In this document: piece by piece, positions 26,821 to 35,775 of the stretch
Layout: every line of letters begins with the position of its first letter
Position numbering within the stretch: position 1 is the first letter of the stretch
Assembly (NCBI GenBank): GCA_964465945.1
Contig: CAYXMM010000008.1
Span: 60,158-124,157, forward strand
DNA length: 64,000 nt
Reading direction: 5' to 3'
DNA from: JAJRPT01 sp964465945
Lineage (GTDB): Bacteria; Bacteroidota; Ignavibacteria; Kapaibacteriales; UBA2268
Program-made: the position numbers and the translations under genes
Notes under the pieces: generated by a model
What the model was told of the DNA's origin: nothing
The model's input: only the letters and a program-made list of their open reading frames with translations
Database searches by the model: none

Positions 26821-27813
26821 ATGGAAATGTTCAAAGCAATCGTTGCACGTGAAAATTCAAACAATAATTTCACCTATGGCTTTGAAGAAGTTGGTTTCGA
26901 TTTCTTAAAGAAAAACGAAGTCTTAATAAAAGTACATTATACTGCTTTAAATTACAAAGATTCTTTGGTTGCAAAAGGACATAAAGGAATAGCTCGAAAC
27001 TATCCGACTATACCAGGTGTTGATGCCGCTGGTGAAATAGTTGAATCAGCGAACCCTATATTTAAAACAGGAAGTAAAGTAATTGTTACAGGTCATGACC
27101 TCGGAATGAATACACCAGGTGGCTTTGCCGAATACATAAGCGTTCCATCAGATTGGGTAGTCCCTTGTCCAGTTGATATGACACTAAAAGAAGGAATGAT
27201 TTTCGGAACCTCTGGAATGACAGCAGGGATTTGTGTAAATGAATTAATCAAAGCAGATATTGAGCCAAATAAAGGTAAAATTGTTGTAACTGGCTCGACT
27301 GGTGGCGTTGGCTCTATGGCGATAGGAATACTGGATAAACTTGGCTATGAAGTAGTAGCAGTTAGTGGGAAGAAAGACAAAGTAGAATGGTTAAAATTTA
27401 TAGGGGCATCAGAGGTTATACCAAGAGAAGAATTATTAACTGAAAGTAATAAGCCATTGCTCTCAGCAAGATGGATAGGAGCGATAGATAATGTTGGGGG
27501 TAAAATATTAGAAAACTTACTTAAAACAACAGGGCATCATGGCGCTGTTTGTAGCGTCGGCTTAGTTTCTTCCGATTCATTTTCAAGCACAGTTTATCCG
27601 TTCATACTACGTGGGTTAAAGCTAATTGGGATAGATTCAGCAGAGCGAGGGTTAGAGCAAAAACTTGGAATATGGCTCAAACTTGCAAATAATTGGAAAC
27701 CAAAAAATTTAGATAAAATATATAGAGAAGTTCAGTTTAATAATATTATAGACGAAATAGAAAAAATAAATAAAGGACAACAAGTCGGAAAAGTAATTAT
27801 TAAAATTATATAA
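26821..27813 (+). CDS. acuI: YhdH/AcuI-family NADPH oxidoreductase
   Basis: Medium-chain reductase without the catalytic zinc site. In characterised members it reduces acryloyl-CoA to propionyl-CoA. The 330-aa protein has NYKDSLVAKG and PGVDAAGEI in the catalytic domain, a Rossmann motif GSTGGVGSMA near 160, and HGAVCSVGL and RGLKLIGIDS. Its closeness to a propionyl-CoA carboxylase subunit fits detoxification or use of acrylate, but this is inference. ATG 26821; a TAAATTTG promoter element is at 26777-26784. The symbol follows the best family match and is not proven. Confidence 0.75.
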   Translation: MEMFKAIVARENSNNNFTYGFEEVGFDFLKKNEVLIKVHYTALNYKDSLVAKGHKGIARNYPTIPGVDAAGEIVESANPIFKTGSKVIVTGHDLGMNTPGGFAEYISVPSDWVVPCPVDMTLKEGMIFGTSGMTAGICVNELIKADIEPNKGKIVVTGSTGGVGSMAIGILDKLGYEVVAVSGKKDKVEWLKFIGASEVIPREELLTESNKPLLSARWIGAIDNVGGKILENLLKTTGHHGAVCSVGLVSSDSFSSTVYPFILRGLKLIGIDSAERGLEQKLGIWLKLANNWKPKNLDKIYREVQFNNIIDEIEKINKGQQVGKVIIKII

Positions 27814-27843
27814 AAAATTATTTGATAATTTATTAAAATTAAT

Positions 27844-27873
27844 TTGCAAATTAAAAAAATCTTCTTAATTTTG
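27844..27873 (+). promoter_or_regulatory. promoter of tRNA-Gln/prs/rplY
   Basis: TTG at 27844-27846, 19 bases, then TAATTTTG at 27866-27873, matching the Bacteroidota TTG...TAnnTTTG form. Transcription would begin near 27880, about 60 bases before the tRNA. Confidence 0.55.
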
Positions 27874-27939
27874 TAACTCTTTAAAAAAGAATTTCTTTTT
27901 TAGATGTACATTGGAAATTTTTAGAGTTTAAACTCTGAT

Positions 27940-28012
27940 TGGGATGTAGCCAAGTGGTAAGGCATCGGTTTTTGGGTCCGACATTGCGCAGGTTCAAATC
28001 CTGCCATCCCAA
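27940..28012 (+). tRNA. tRNA-Gln (anticodon TTG)
   Basis: A 73-base cloverleaf. Acceptor arms tgggatg (27940-27946) and catccca (28005-28011) pair fully, with discriminator A. The D-arm has agccaagtggtaaggc. The anticodon loop ttttggg gives TTG, reading CAA and CAG. The T-arm is gcaggttcaaatcctgc. The last anticodon-stem pair is T-T. CCA is not encoded. A 14-base palindrome (27923-27936) lies just upstream. prs follows 32 bases downstream. Confidence 0.95.
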
Positions 28013-28044
28013 CTTTTATTATCTAATTCGACAAAATATTTTTT

Positions 28045-28983
28045 ATGTCTGAATTTACTATTGTATCAGGAAGGTCAAATCCTGGACTTGCAGAAAAAGT
28101 AGCAATCTCTCTTGGTCGAAATGTAGCCGATACTACTGTTAGAAATTTCAGTGATGGCGAAATTTGGGCTAAATATGAAGATAATATTAGAGGCGTTGAC
28201 GTCTTTATAGTCCAATCTACTTTCGCTCCGTCAGATAATTTAATGGAATTGCTAATTCTAATAGATGCTGCAAAAAGGGCTTCTGCAAAAAGAGTAACTG
28301 CCGTTATTCCTTATTTCGGTTATGCTCGCCAGGACAGAAAAGACCAACCACGAGTTGCTATTACTGCTAAACTAATTGCGAATTTATTAACTCGTGCTGG
28401 TGCTGATAGAATTATTACTGTTGATTTACATTCGGCTCAAATTCAAGGTTATTTTGATATTCCACTTGACCATTTGTATGCCTCACCAGTGTTAATCAAA
28501 GCTCTTAAAAATTATAAAAATGTACCTTTAACTTTTGCAGCTCCTGATGTAGGAGGTGTCCGAACTGCAAGAGCTTATGCAAAACGTCTTGACGCTGGAC
28601 TTGTTTTAGTAGATAAAAGAAGACCAGAGCATAATAAAGTCGAAATCACTAATATAATTGGTGAAGTTGAAGGTAAAGATATTGTCATTGTCGATGATAT
28701 GATAGACACAGGCGGTACTTTTGTGAATTGTGCAAGCACTTTAAAAGAAAGAGGTGCTAACTCAATTACTGGTATCTGCGTTCACCCTGTTTTCTCCGGC
28801 AATGCAATAGAAAAAATAGAAAATTCTGATGCTATTGATAAAATGTTCGTTACTGATACCATTCCACTTGCAAGACCTTCTGACAAAATAGAGCAAGTCT
28901 CTGTTGCAGACCTTCTTGGAGAAGCAATTATCAGAACACACGACAATAGATCAATTAGTTCACTTTTTGAAATTGAAAGATAA
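28045..28983 (+). CDS. prs: ribose-phosphate pyrophosphokinase
   Basis: Makes PRPP from ribose 5-phosphate and ATP for nucleotide, His and Trp synthesis. The 312-aa class I enzyme has PYFGYARQDRK, DLHSAQIQGYFDIP and the PRPP-binding loop IVDDMIDTGGT. ATG 28045 is chosen; it matches the family start (FTIVSGRSNP). rplY follows after 17 bases, the conserved prs-rplY pairing. The PRPP-using enzyme encoded in this window is the ComF-family protein (63139-63843). Confidence 0.97.
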   Translation: MSEFTIVSGRSNPGLAEKVAISLGRNVADTTVRNFSDGEIWAKYEDNIRGVDVFIVQSTFAPSDNLMELLILIDAAKRASAKRVTAVIPYFGYARQDRKDQPRVAITAKLIANLLTRAGADRIITVDLHSAQIQGYFDIPLDHLYASPVLIKALKNYKNVPLTFAAPDVGGVRTARAYAKRLDAGLVLVDKRRPEHNKVEITNIIGEVEGKDIVIVDDMIDTGGTFVNCASTLKERGANSITGICVHPVFSGNAIEKIENSDAIDKMFVTDTIPLARPSDKIEQVSVADLLGEAIIRTHDNRSISSLFEIER

Positions 28984-29000
28984 CTCATTTAGAGGTTAAA

Positions 29001-29570
29001 ATGGCTGAAGTAGCATTAAAAGTTGAAAAAAGAAGCACTGGTAGAAGAGCTTCTAAAGATATTAGAAACTCAGGTAAAATCCCTGGTGTTTATTATGTTA
29101 AAGGAAGTGAAGGTATTCCAATCGTTGCTGAACCATTAGCATTAAGACCTATCGTTTATACTGCTCAAACTAAAGTAGTAAAATTAGATATTGATGGCGA
29201 ATTGAAAGATTGTGTTCTTAAAGACATCAGCTTTCATCCAGTAACTGATAACATCTTACACTTCGATTTACTTGGACTTACAGAAGGTCATAAAGTAACA
29301 GTAAAAGTTCCATTCAAATTTAATGGGCAAGCAAAAGGTGTGATGTCAGGTGGTTTATTCAGACCTGTTATTAATAACACTAAAGTAACTTGTCTTCCAA
29401 AAGACCTTCCAGAATTTTTAAATATTGATATTTCTGGTTTAGATATTGGAAAAGTTATTAGATTAAATGAATTAAAAGCAGTAAATCCACAATTAGAATT
29501 TGCTATCAAAGAAAATCCTGTTGTTTGTACTATTGCAAGACCAAGAGTAAAAACTGCTGGCGGTAATTAA
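29001..29570 (+). CDS. rplY: 50S ribosomal protein L25 (CTC type)
   Basis: 5S rRNA-binding protein of the long CTC form: an N-terminal L25 domain (residues 5-90, RRASKDIRNSGKIPGVYY and HFDLL) plus a C-terminal beta domain (95-185, VPFKFNGQAKGVMSGG and LNELKAVNP). 189 aa is usual. An AGAGG sequence precedes ATG 29001. It ends the tRNA-Gln-prs-rplY unit, with a terminator 22 bases later; pth, often the next gene in related genomes, is absent here. Confidence 0.95.
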   Translation: MAEVALKVEKRSTGRRASKDIRNSGKIPGVYYVKGSEGIPIVAEPLALRPIVYTAQTKVVKLDIDGELKDCVLKDISFHPVTDNILHFDLLGLTEGHKVTVKVPFKFNGQAKGVMSGGLFRPVINNTKVTCLPKDLPEFLNIDISGLDIGKVIRLNELKAVNPQLEFAIKENPVVCTIARPRVKTAGGN

Positions 29571-29591
29571 TTTTAATTAAAATTTATCGAT

Positions 29592-29617
29592 AAAAGCCAC
29601 CTTTTAGGTGGCTTTTC
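29592..29617 (+). terminator. rho-independent terminator
   Basis: Arms aaaagccacct (29592-29602) and aggtggctttt (29606-29616) form a near-perfect hairpin with terminal Ts. It ends the prs-rplY transcript and, by symmetry, could act in both directions. Confidence 0.85.
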
Positions 29618-29700
29618 TGTTTTAAAAACAATTTTTGACAGAAAGCAATTAAAAATCTACGTAATTCGGATAATTTTACAAACTTTATTATTTTTGAATT

Positions 29701-30720
29701 ATGAAAAAAACATATCTGCTTTTATTAACTTTAGTAATTACATCTTGTATTCCCGAAGAATCACCCGTTACACCAAAGGATAGAGGTGATTTAACCACAG
29801 GTTATATGCAAAAGTCCATTTATGATTATCAAGGATTTTTCGACCTAAGCTCAAATCAATTCATTACATATAACCATAAAACATCTTGGGATATAGCTTT
29901 GGATTGCTCTGAAAATTACATTATTCTGAATGGAGGAAGACCAGTAAGAGCAGCAATGATAGAAAGTTCTGACTTCATCGGCGCAAATGAAACCTTAATG
30001 CCTGATAGCGTGTATATTGATGAACCAACAGGCGAATGGGATAAATCTGCCTTGGGAAGATGGTGGATAGATGATGCAGGAAACCAAACTCAACAAAGTA
30101 AGATATTTTATATAGATAGAGGCAGAGACGAAAGACGCAGACCTCTTGGAATATTTAAGTTTCAAGTTACAAATTGGGATAATGAAAGTTATACAATCCA
30201 GTTTGGAGACATAAAAAAGCAACAAATATACCAAATGAAAGTTAAAAGAAACCCAGATTATAATTTTGTCTATGTCAATTTTAGTGATACTACAAAACTT
30301 CAACAAGTAGAACCACAAAAGAATCAATGGGATTTACTTTTTACAGAAAATTCTGAATATGTCCCACTTGATGCAATAGGTGTAAGCCAAGAAACAGATG
30401 CCATTCCTTACCAAGTAAGAGGAGTCTATTTAAATCCAAGTAGTGTTGAAGCAATTCTATATACTAACCCAGATTCACTCGATTTTAAAGATATAAAAAG
30501 AGAAGATATTCAATTATTAACACTATCAAAAAATCTTAATGCAATAGGTTATGATTGGAAAGCGTTTAGCTTGCAAGGCGATGCATATACAGTTTACTCA
30601 AATAAATATTATATAATAAAAAATAGGTTCGGACTTCTATACAAACTAAGATTTATAAGTTACTTTAGTAAAGAAGGTGGCGAGAGGGGATTCACAACTT
30701 TTGAATATCAACAATTATAA
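29701..30720 (+). CDS. HmuY-like lipoprotein
   Basis: A 339-aa lipoprotein (Cys 16 in LVITSC) resembling the HmuY haem-binding family. It has a repeated FDLSSNQFITYNHKTSWDIAL phrase near the N-terminus (first 20 residues shown in part: FDLSSNQFITY, then TSWDIAL) and a C-terminal KYYIIKN...YKLRFISY ending FTTFEYQ, typical of these proteins. HmuY binds haem at the surface and hands it to a TonB receptor. Eight bases downstream lies a metal/haem-receptor-like binding protein, supporting an iron or haem role. No TonB receptor or permease is present in the window. ATG 29701 is secure from the signal peptide. Confidence 0.6.
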   Translation: MKKTYLLLLTLVITSCIPEESPVTPKDRGDLTTGYMQKSIYDYQGFFDLSSNQFITYNHKTSWDIALDCSENYIILNGGRPVRAAMIESSDFIGANETLMPDSVYIDEPTGEWDKSALGRWWIDDAGNQTQQSKIFYIDRGRDERRRPLGIFKFQVTNWDNESYTIQFGDIKKQQIYQMKVKRNPDYNFVYVNFSDTTKLQQVEPQKNQWDLLFTENSEYVPLDAIGVSQETDAIPYQVRGVYLNPSSVEAILYTNPDSLDFKDIKREDIQLLTLSKNLNAIGYDWKAFSLQGDAYTVYSNKYYIIKNRFGLLYKLRFISYFSKEGGERGFTTFEYQQL

Positions 30721-30728
30721 AGGTTTTT

Positions 30729-31550
30729 ATGAAAATAATTTTACTATTTCTTTTAATTTTAATAACTTATACTTTAAGTGCTAAGAAAATAATTGTCTTA
30801 GGAGTTACAACTACTGAGATTATCTCTGAATTAGACGCTCAAAAAGAAGTTATAGCTTGCGATACTTGGAGTAAAGATATTGAAGGAATGACTAATGCAA
30901 CAGATTTAGGCGAATTTCCTAAATTTGATTTTAAAAAATTAAAAAGTTTAAACCCAGATATAGTCATTGTTGATGCAGAAATTGCAAAATTTGGAGTGAA
31001 AGAGGAATTAGATAAACTAAACTTAAACGTGCAATATCTACCCAATATTTTTACTAAAAAGCAAATAGAGAAAAATATAGAAACAATAGCAAAATTAGTT
31101 GGAAAATCAACTCAGTATGATAAAACACGCGATATGTTTAGAATAAAATACGCTGAGTATGAAGTAATGCTCGCAATGAATTCTATAAATTCAAAGGTTC
31201 TATTCTTAGATACTGACTATAATGGTGGAGTAGTAGTTGCAGGAAACAACACTGCTCCAAATGAAATATTAAAATTAGCTGGAAATAAACTAAAACTAAA
31301 ACAGAACGATTGGCAGAAAATAACTATAGAAGAGATAAATAAACTCAATCCTAATGTGATATTTGTTTCAGATGAATTAGTTAGTTCATTAGGTGGAAGT
31401 GAAAAAGCAATTAAATTTTTTTCCACAACGAATGCTGGAAAGAAAGACAAAATTGCAATACTCGAAAGTTGGGAAATGAGAAATTTTGGATATAAAGTAT
31501 CCGAAATTCTCCTAAAAGTAATGGGAACATTTAATGAAAATGGTTTTTAA
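30729..31550 (+). CDS. haem/metal ABC-type periplasmic binding protein (HmuT-like)
   Basis: A 273-aa secreted protein (signal peptide KIILLFLLILITYTLSA) of the helical-backbone metal-receptor fold, the family of HmuT, BtuF and FhuD. Typical features: VLGVTTTEIISELD near the N-terminus, the LKSLNPDIVIVDAEI loop, GGVVVAGNNTAPNEILKLAG in the middle, and a second LNPNVIFVSDE. In this family it would carry haem or a related ligand to an inner-membrane ABC importer, but no permease or ATPase gene follows. It is eight bases behind the HmuY-like gene, so the two are probably co-transcribed. Confidence 0.7.
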   Translation: MKIILLFLLILITYTLSAKKIIVLGVTTTEIISELDAQKEVIACDTWSKDIEGMTNATDLGEFPKFDFKKLKSLNPDIVIVDAEIAKFGVKEELDKLNLNVQYLPNIFTKKQIEKNIETIAKLVGKSTQYDKTRDMFRIKYAEYEVMLAMNSINSKVLFLDTDYNGGVVVAGNNTAPNEILKLAGNKLKLKQNDWQKITIEEINKLNPNVIFVSDELVSSLGGSEKAIKFFSTTNAGKKDKIAILESWEMRNFGYKVSEILLKVMGTFNENGF

Positions 31551-31607
31551 TTAAATTTTTCGTAAATTACATTTAAAATAAAGTAAAAAATTCAAAAGGT
31601 GCTGATA

Positions 31608-32543
31608 ATGGAAGACCAAAAACTATTAGATGATTTTCAAGCAAAAATTGATAGGGGAGATAAAATTGAGCCAAACGATTGGATGCCAGATGCTTACCGC
31701 AAAAGTTTGATCAGAATGATGAGTCAGCATGCGCACTCAGAAATAGTAGGTATGTTGCCAGAAGGAAATTGGCTTACTCGCGCACCAAATTTAAGAAGAA
31801 AGATGATTCTCCAAGCAAAAATTCAAGATGAAGCTGGCCACGGCTTATACCTATATTCAGCGGCAGAAACACTTGGTACAACAAGAGAAGAAATGCTTGA
31901 TGCTTTACATACGGGAAAAGCAAAGTATTCTTCAATTTTTAATTATCCTACATTATCTTGGGCTGATATGGGAATGGTTGGCTGGCTAGTTGATGGTGCT
32001 GCAATGGTAAATCAAGTAAGTTTAATGGGAACATCTTATGGACCTTACTCACGTGCTATGGTTAGAATATGCAAAGAAGAAGCATTTCACAATAGACAAG
32101 GTTATGAAATTGTTGCTACACTTTGTGCTGGGACTGAGGAGCAAAAAGAAATGGCACAAGAAGCACTAAATAGATGGTGGTATCCAGCTCTTATGATGTT
32201 CGGTCCGAAAGGTAATGATTCAGTTCATTCAGACCAATCATTAAAATGGAAAATTAAAACAGAATCAAATGAAAGTTTAAGACAGAAATTTATTGATATG
32301 ACTGTTCCACAAGCTGAAGCAAGAGGTTTGAAAATTCCTGATGAAAATTTAAAATGGAATGAAGAAACTAAAAGTTATGAATACTCTGACTTGAATTGGA
32401 GTGAGTTTTTTAATGTAATTCAAGGGAATGGACCTTTAAACAAAGAACGGGTAAAAGCTAGAAAAGATGCTCATGATAAAGGTCTATGGGTAAGGCAAGC
32501 AGCAGAAGCTTATGCTGAAAAAAGAAAGAAAAAAGTAGCATAA
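31608..32543 (+). CDS. paaA: phenylacetyl-CoA epoxidase subunit PaaA
   Basis: Catalytic di-iron subunit of ring 1,2-phenylacetyl-CoA epoxidase. The 311-aa protein keeps the ferritin-like fold and ligand motifs: QHAHSEIVGMLPEGNW, KIQDEAGHGLYLYSA, and KEEAFHNRQGYEI near 160. ATG 31608 is chosen over GTG 31599 because AAAAGGTG then sits at the right distance. Its normal partners paaB, paaC, paaD and paaE are missing from both sides; a terminator follows directly. So this copy is an orphan or its partners are elsewhere. The neighbours (haem uptake, pyrF) give no pathway hint. Confidence 0.85.
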   Translation: MEDQKLLDDFQAKIDRGDKIEPNDWMPDAYRKSLIRMMSQHAHSEIVGMLPEGNWLTRAPNLRRKMILQAKIQDEAGHGLYLYSAAETLGTTREEMLDALHTGKAKYSSIFNYPTLSWADMGMVGWLVDGAAMVNQVSLMGTSYGPYSRAMVRICKEEAFHNRQGYEIVATLCAGTEEQKEMAQEALNRWWYPALMMFGPKGNDSVHSDQSLKWKIKTESNESLRQKFIDMTVPQAEARGLKIPDENLKWNEETKSYEYSDLNWSEFFNVIQGNGPLNKERVKARKDAHDKGLWVRQAAEAYAEKRKKKVA

Positions 32544-32564
32544 AAAAATTTAGAATTTTTAAAG

Positions 32565-32595
32565 AAAGGGTGAGTAAAAGTTCACCCTTTACTTT
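32565..32595 (+). terminator. terminator after paaA
   Basis: Arms aaagggtga and tcaccctt with a short loop, followed by tacttttg. The T-run is weak, so confidence is moderate. Confidence 0.65.
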
Positions 32596-32683
32596 TGAGT
32601 GTGAATCTAAAAAGCAATTTATAACCTAATTAAAATAAAATTAGTTAATTTTGTAAAATTAGAAATAAAATAAAAAATATAAA

Positions 32684-33475
32684 TTGTTAACAAGTTTTCA
32701 AAAATTAAAGAAATCAATAGAGAATAAAAAGACTCTACTTTGTGTTGGATTAGATTCCGATGCAAGCAAAATACCAGATAAATTTGGAGATGCACCCAAA
32801 TCATTATTAAAATTTAATCAAAGAATAATAGAATTAACCGCTGAATACACATCTGCTTATAAAATCAATTTTGCCTTTTATGAAAAATATGGCTGGCGAG
32901 GAATGAAAATGCTTGAAGAAACGTTAAATCTAATTCCAGGAGACATTTTCACAATCGCAGATGCAAAAAGAGGAGATATAGGCAACACAGGAGAGCAATA
33001 CGCTTCAAGTATATTTGATTATTATAATTTTGACTCAGTTACAGTTGCACCTTATATGGGTGAAGACTCAGTAAAACCATTTCTTGAGTACGATGCAAAA
33101 TTTACTTTCTTACTCGGATTAACATCGAATAAAGGTTCGCAAGATTTCCAAATGCTTAACTATGAAAATAAGAATTTATATCATAAAATATTTGAAAAAA
33201 GTGCAGAGTGGGCAGAATATAAAACACTTGGATATGTTACTGGAGCAACACATCCCAAGCAACTTGAAGAATTGCGAAACTTATATCCAGATAGAGTGTT
33301 TCTAATACCCGGAGTTGGCTCACAAGGAGGTAAGCCCGAAGAAGTATTACTTGCTAACAAAAATAATTATTCCTTTGTTAATGTTTCAAGAAGTATTATT
33401 TTTGCTGGTAATGATGAACAGATTGTAAATGAATGTAAAAAATTTAGCGAGAGTTTAAGATTTGATTCTAAATGA
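32684..33475 (+). CDS. pyrF: orotidine 5'-phosphate decarboxylase
   Basis: Last step of UMP synthesis. The 263-aa protein is of the longer (type 2) form, with the catalytic DAKRGDIGNT near 96-105, YKINFAFYEKYG, and the phosphate-binding VPG-type loop IPGVGSQGGKPEE. TTG 32684 is taken as the start: no earlier or nearby ATG exists and a TAATTTTG element lies at 32646-32653. It heads a compact operon pyrF, DUF2851, glycosyltransferase and ferredoxin, overlapping the DUF2851 gene by 14 bases. Confidence 0.93.
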   Translation: MLTSFQKLKKSIENKKTLLCVGLDSDASKIPDKFGDAPKSLLKFNQRIIELTAEYTSAYKINFAFYEKYGWRGMKMLEETLNLIPGDIFTIADAKRGDIGNTGEQYASSIFDYYNFDSVTVAPYMGEDSVKPFLEYDAKFTFLLGLTSNKGSQDFQMLNYENKNLYHKIFEKSAEWAEYKTLGYVTGATHPKQLEELRNLYPDRVFLIPGVGSQGGKPEEVLLANKNNYSFVNVSRSIIFAGNDEQIVNECKKFSESLRFDSK

Positions 33476-34406
33476 CGTCAAAATAGAATATAAAGAAGTA
33501 GATATTCAAGAATCTATTCAAAAGCTACTATCTAATCCCATTCGGATTTGGAAAAGTTCTGATAATAAAAGATTTAAAATCTTATCAGCTGGTTTTATCA
33601 ATCCGTATGAAGGTCCCGACCTTAAAAACGTAAGCATATACTATGATGGGCAAATAATCACGGGTGATGCTGAAATAGACCTTAAAAGCTCAAACTGGTT
33701 TAAGCATAATCATAATATATCCCCAAATTTTGAAAAAGTAATTCTTCATATAGTTTTCGATAAAGATAAACAAATCGACAGAGAAGTTCTTACTCTAATC
33801 TTAGAGCCAAATGAAATCTCTATGAAAAAAGAAAAACAAACTAAAAAAGTAGTAACAGCCGAAGATTTAATTGTTATTCAAGAATTTTCATTATTTAGAT
33901 TAGAAAGAGTATCAAAATACTTTGACAATCTTTATGGAATAAATAAAAATCTAAATATCACAATTTTTCAATTAGTTAACATTTTTCTTAGTAAATACTT
34001 TAACAAAAGAAGAAGACATAATATTTATACTCAAATAGACTATATTAAAATTCATGATTCTGTCAGAGAGTTTCTACACCAAAATGACCTCGCAAATAAT
34101 CAAGATTTAGATAAAAAATTAAACACTTTCTTATCTTTAAAATATCCAGGTAACGGATTGAAATTTGAAATATTAGTTAATGCAATCTTACCATCTCTTT
34201 ACTCCTTCTATCAAGACAGGTCAATTCTTCTTGATTGGTATTATAAAGTTTTAGCTAAAAATAAATATGCAAAATTAAAAAAACGATTCCCTCACATCCC
34301 ACAAAATTACGTCTGGCAACAACAAGGTATGCTCGAACTACTTAGAGATACCGGAGAAGAAAAGTTCATGGTAAAAGATATTGAAGTTAAATACTCATTG
34401 AATTAG
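33462..34406 (+). CDS. DUF2851 family protein
   Basis: Conserved Bacteroidota protein of unknown function, shorter here (314 aa) than many relatives. Recognised by the core AGFINPYEGPDLKNV, then GDAEIDLKSSNWFKHNH and VILHIVFDKD, and by the C-terminal HIPQNYVWQQQGMLEL. Probably cytoplasmic: no signal peptide or membrane segment. TTG 33462 overlaps the pyrF stop by 14 bases and is an uncertain start. The glycosyltransferase begins three bases after its stop. No biochemical role is known. Confidence 0.75.
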   Translation: MILNDVKIEYKEVDIQESIQKLLSNPIRIWKSSDNKRFKILSAGFINPYEGPDLKNVSIYYDGQIITGDAEIDLKSSNWFKHNHNISPNFEKVILHIVFDKDKQIDREVLTLILEPNEISMKKEKQTKKVVTAEDLIVIQEFSLFRLERVSKYFDNLYGINKNLNITIFQLVNIFLSKYFNKRRRHNIYTQIDYIKIHDSVREFLHQNDLANNQDLDKKLNTFLSLKYPGNGLKFEILVNAILPSLYSFYQDRSILLDWYYKVLAKNKYAKLKKRFPHIPQNYVWQQQGMLELLRDTGEEKFMVKDIEVKYSLN

Positions 34407-34409
34407 AAA

Positions 34410-35570
34410 ATGACTGGAATAACAATAATTTTAATTTATGTATTAATATTTTTAGCAATTTACCCTTTTGCTATCTATCCTATTATACTTTATATACTTT
34501 CAAAGGTAAATAATAGAAAAATAAAGAATGATGAAAAGTTTACCCCAGAAATAACATTTTTAATTTCAGCATATAACGAAGAGTTATATATTGAAAAATG
34601 TATAAATTCAATCTATAATTCAGAATATCCAAAAGACAAAATTACAATTTTTGTAGGTTCTGACGGTTCAAACGATAAAACAAATTCTATATTAGACAAA
34701 CTTAACAAAGAACATTCAACGCTCAACTATGAAATATTCAAAAGAATTGGTAAGAATCAAGTTTTAAACCAATTAATTAAAAAAGCAAATACAGAACTTA
34801 TTTATTTCTTAGATGGTGATATGGAAATTCCAAGTGGCACAATCACAAAAATAGTATCATATTTGGCAGATGAAAAAGTTGGTGCTGCATATTGCAATAT
34901 AAAAATGACTCACAGTTCAAAAGATACAGGTGGGCTTGGTGAAAAGTTATATCAAAAATTTGAAAATTTCATCAGAACAAAAGAAAGCCAAATTTTAACA
35001 ACAGTCAATAGTTTCGGAGCATTGTTAATAAGGAAATCACTTATAAGTTCTGGATTCCCAAGTGATAGAATACTCGACGATAATTACGCTGTACTAAACG
35101 TTTCAAACCAAAATTTTAGAGTAACTTACGATAATAAAGTGATTATAAATGAGTTGCGGCCCAAAACATTAAAAGATGAGTTTAAAAGAAGAATTAGAAT
35201 CATTTCCGCAGGTCTTGCCACATTTTTATACTTCAAAAAAGCATTAGCATTTAAAAAAGGATATTTCTCGTTCTTCTTATACTCACATAAAATAATCAGA
35301 ATATTTTCACCAATCTATTTGATTTTAATTTTATGCTTATCAATAATAATTGAAAAAAGTGAAGTAGGTAAATGGCTTTTAATGTTGCAATTCCTATTTT
35401 ACTCCTCAGCATTCGCTGGCTATGCCTTAGAGTTACTAAAAGCAAAAATCAAAATATTTAAAGTTCCGCTATTTTACCTTGTAATGAATTTCAGTTTCTT
35501 ACTTGGAATTTTTCGATTTCTCTCAAGCAAACAAAATTCAATCTGGAATAATGAGGGCTTAGAAAAATGA
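34410..35570 (+). CDS. membrane-bound family 2 glycosyltransferase
   Basis: A 386-aa processive-type glycosyltransferase. One membrane segment (about 4-31) is followed by a GT-A domain with ISAYNEE, GSDGSNDKT and the DGD motif (YFLDGDMEI, near 138), then DDNYAV, and three or four C-terminal membrane segments. In the position where synthases carry QxxRW, this protein has KRRIRII. It likely adds sugars from nucleotide-sugars to a lipid or polymer at the inner membrane; the product cannot be told. ATG 34410 starts three bases after the DUF2851 gene. Confidence 0.85.
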   Translation: MTGITIILIYVLIFLAIYPFAIYPIILYILSKVNNRKIKNDEKFTPEITFLISAYNEELYIEKCINSIYNSEYPKDKITIFVGSDGSNDKTNSILDKLNKEHSTLNYEIFKRIGKNQVLNQLIKKANTELIYFLDGDMEIPSGTITKIVSYLADEKVGAAYCNIKMTHSSKDTGGLGEKLYQKFENFIRTKESQILTTVNSFGALLIRKSLISSGFPSDRILDDNYAVLNVSNQNFRVTYDNKVIINELRPKTLKDEFKRRIRIISAGLATFLYFKKALAFKKGYFSFFLYSHKIIRIFSPIYLILILCLSIIIEKSEVGKWLLMLQFLFYSSAFAGYALELLKAKIKIFKVPLFYLVMNFSFLLGIFRFLSSKQNSIWNNEGLEK

Positions 35571-35583
35571 GGTCGCTTAGTTA

Positions 35584-35775
35584 ATGGCATATACTATCAT
35601 AGATACTTGTATCAACTGCGGACGTTGTCTAAAATATTGTCCAGTTGAAGCAATCGAAGTTGGCGAAGAAATATTTGAAATTGACCCCGATATTTGCGTT
35701 GAATGTATTGGACATTATGACACACAGCAATGTGCAATGGTTTGTCCTGTAGATGCGTGTATTCCGCTTATTTAA
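35584..35775 (+). CDS. YfhL-type 2[4Fe-4S] ferredoxin
   Basis: A 63-aa electron carrier with two iron-sulfur cluster motifs. The first is CINCGRCLKYCP; the second is CVECIGHYDTQQC followed by AMVCP, with the long insert characteristic of the YfhL or Allochromatium type. ATG 35584 is nine bases after the TGA of the glycosyltransferase gene, so the gene closes this operon. The partner enzyme is not identified. Confidence 0.92.
   Translation: MAYTIIDTCINCGRCLKYCPVEAIEVGEEIFEIDPDICVECIGHYDTQQCAMVCPVDACIPLI

Noticed and set aside
29689..29696. TATTTTTG promoter element before the HmuY-like gene
   Set aside because: It lies only five bases from the ATG, so transcription would begin inside the gene; chance match likely in AT-rich DNA.
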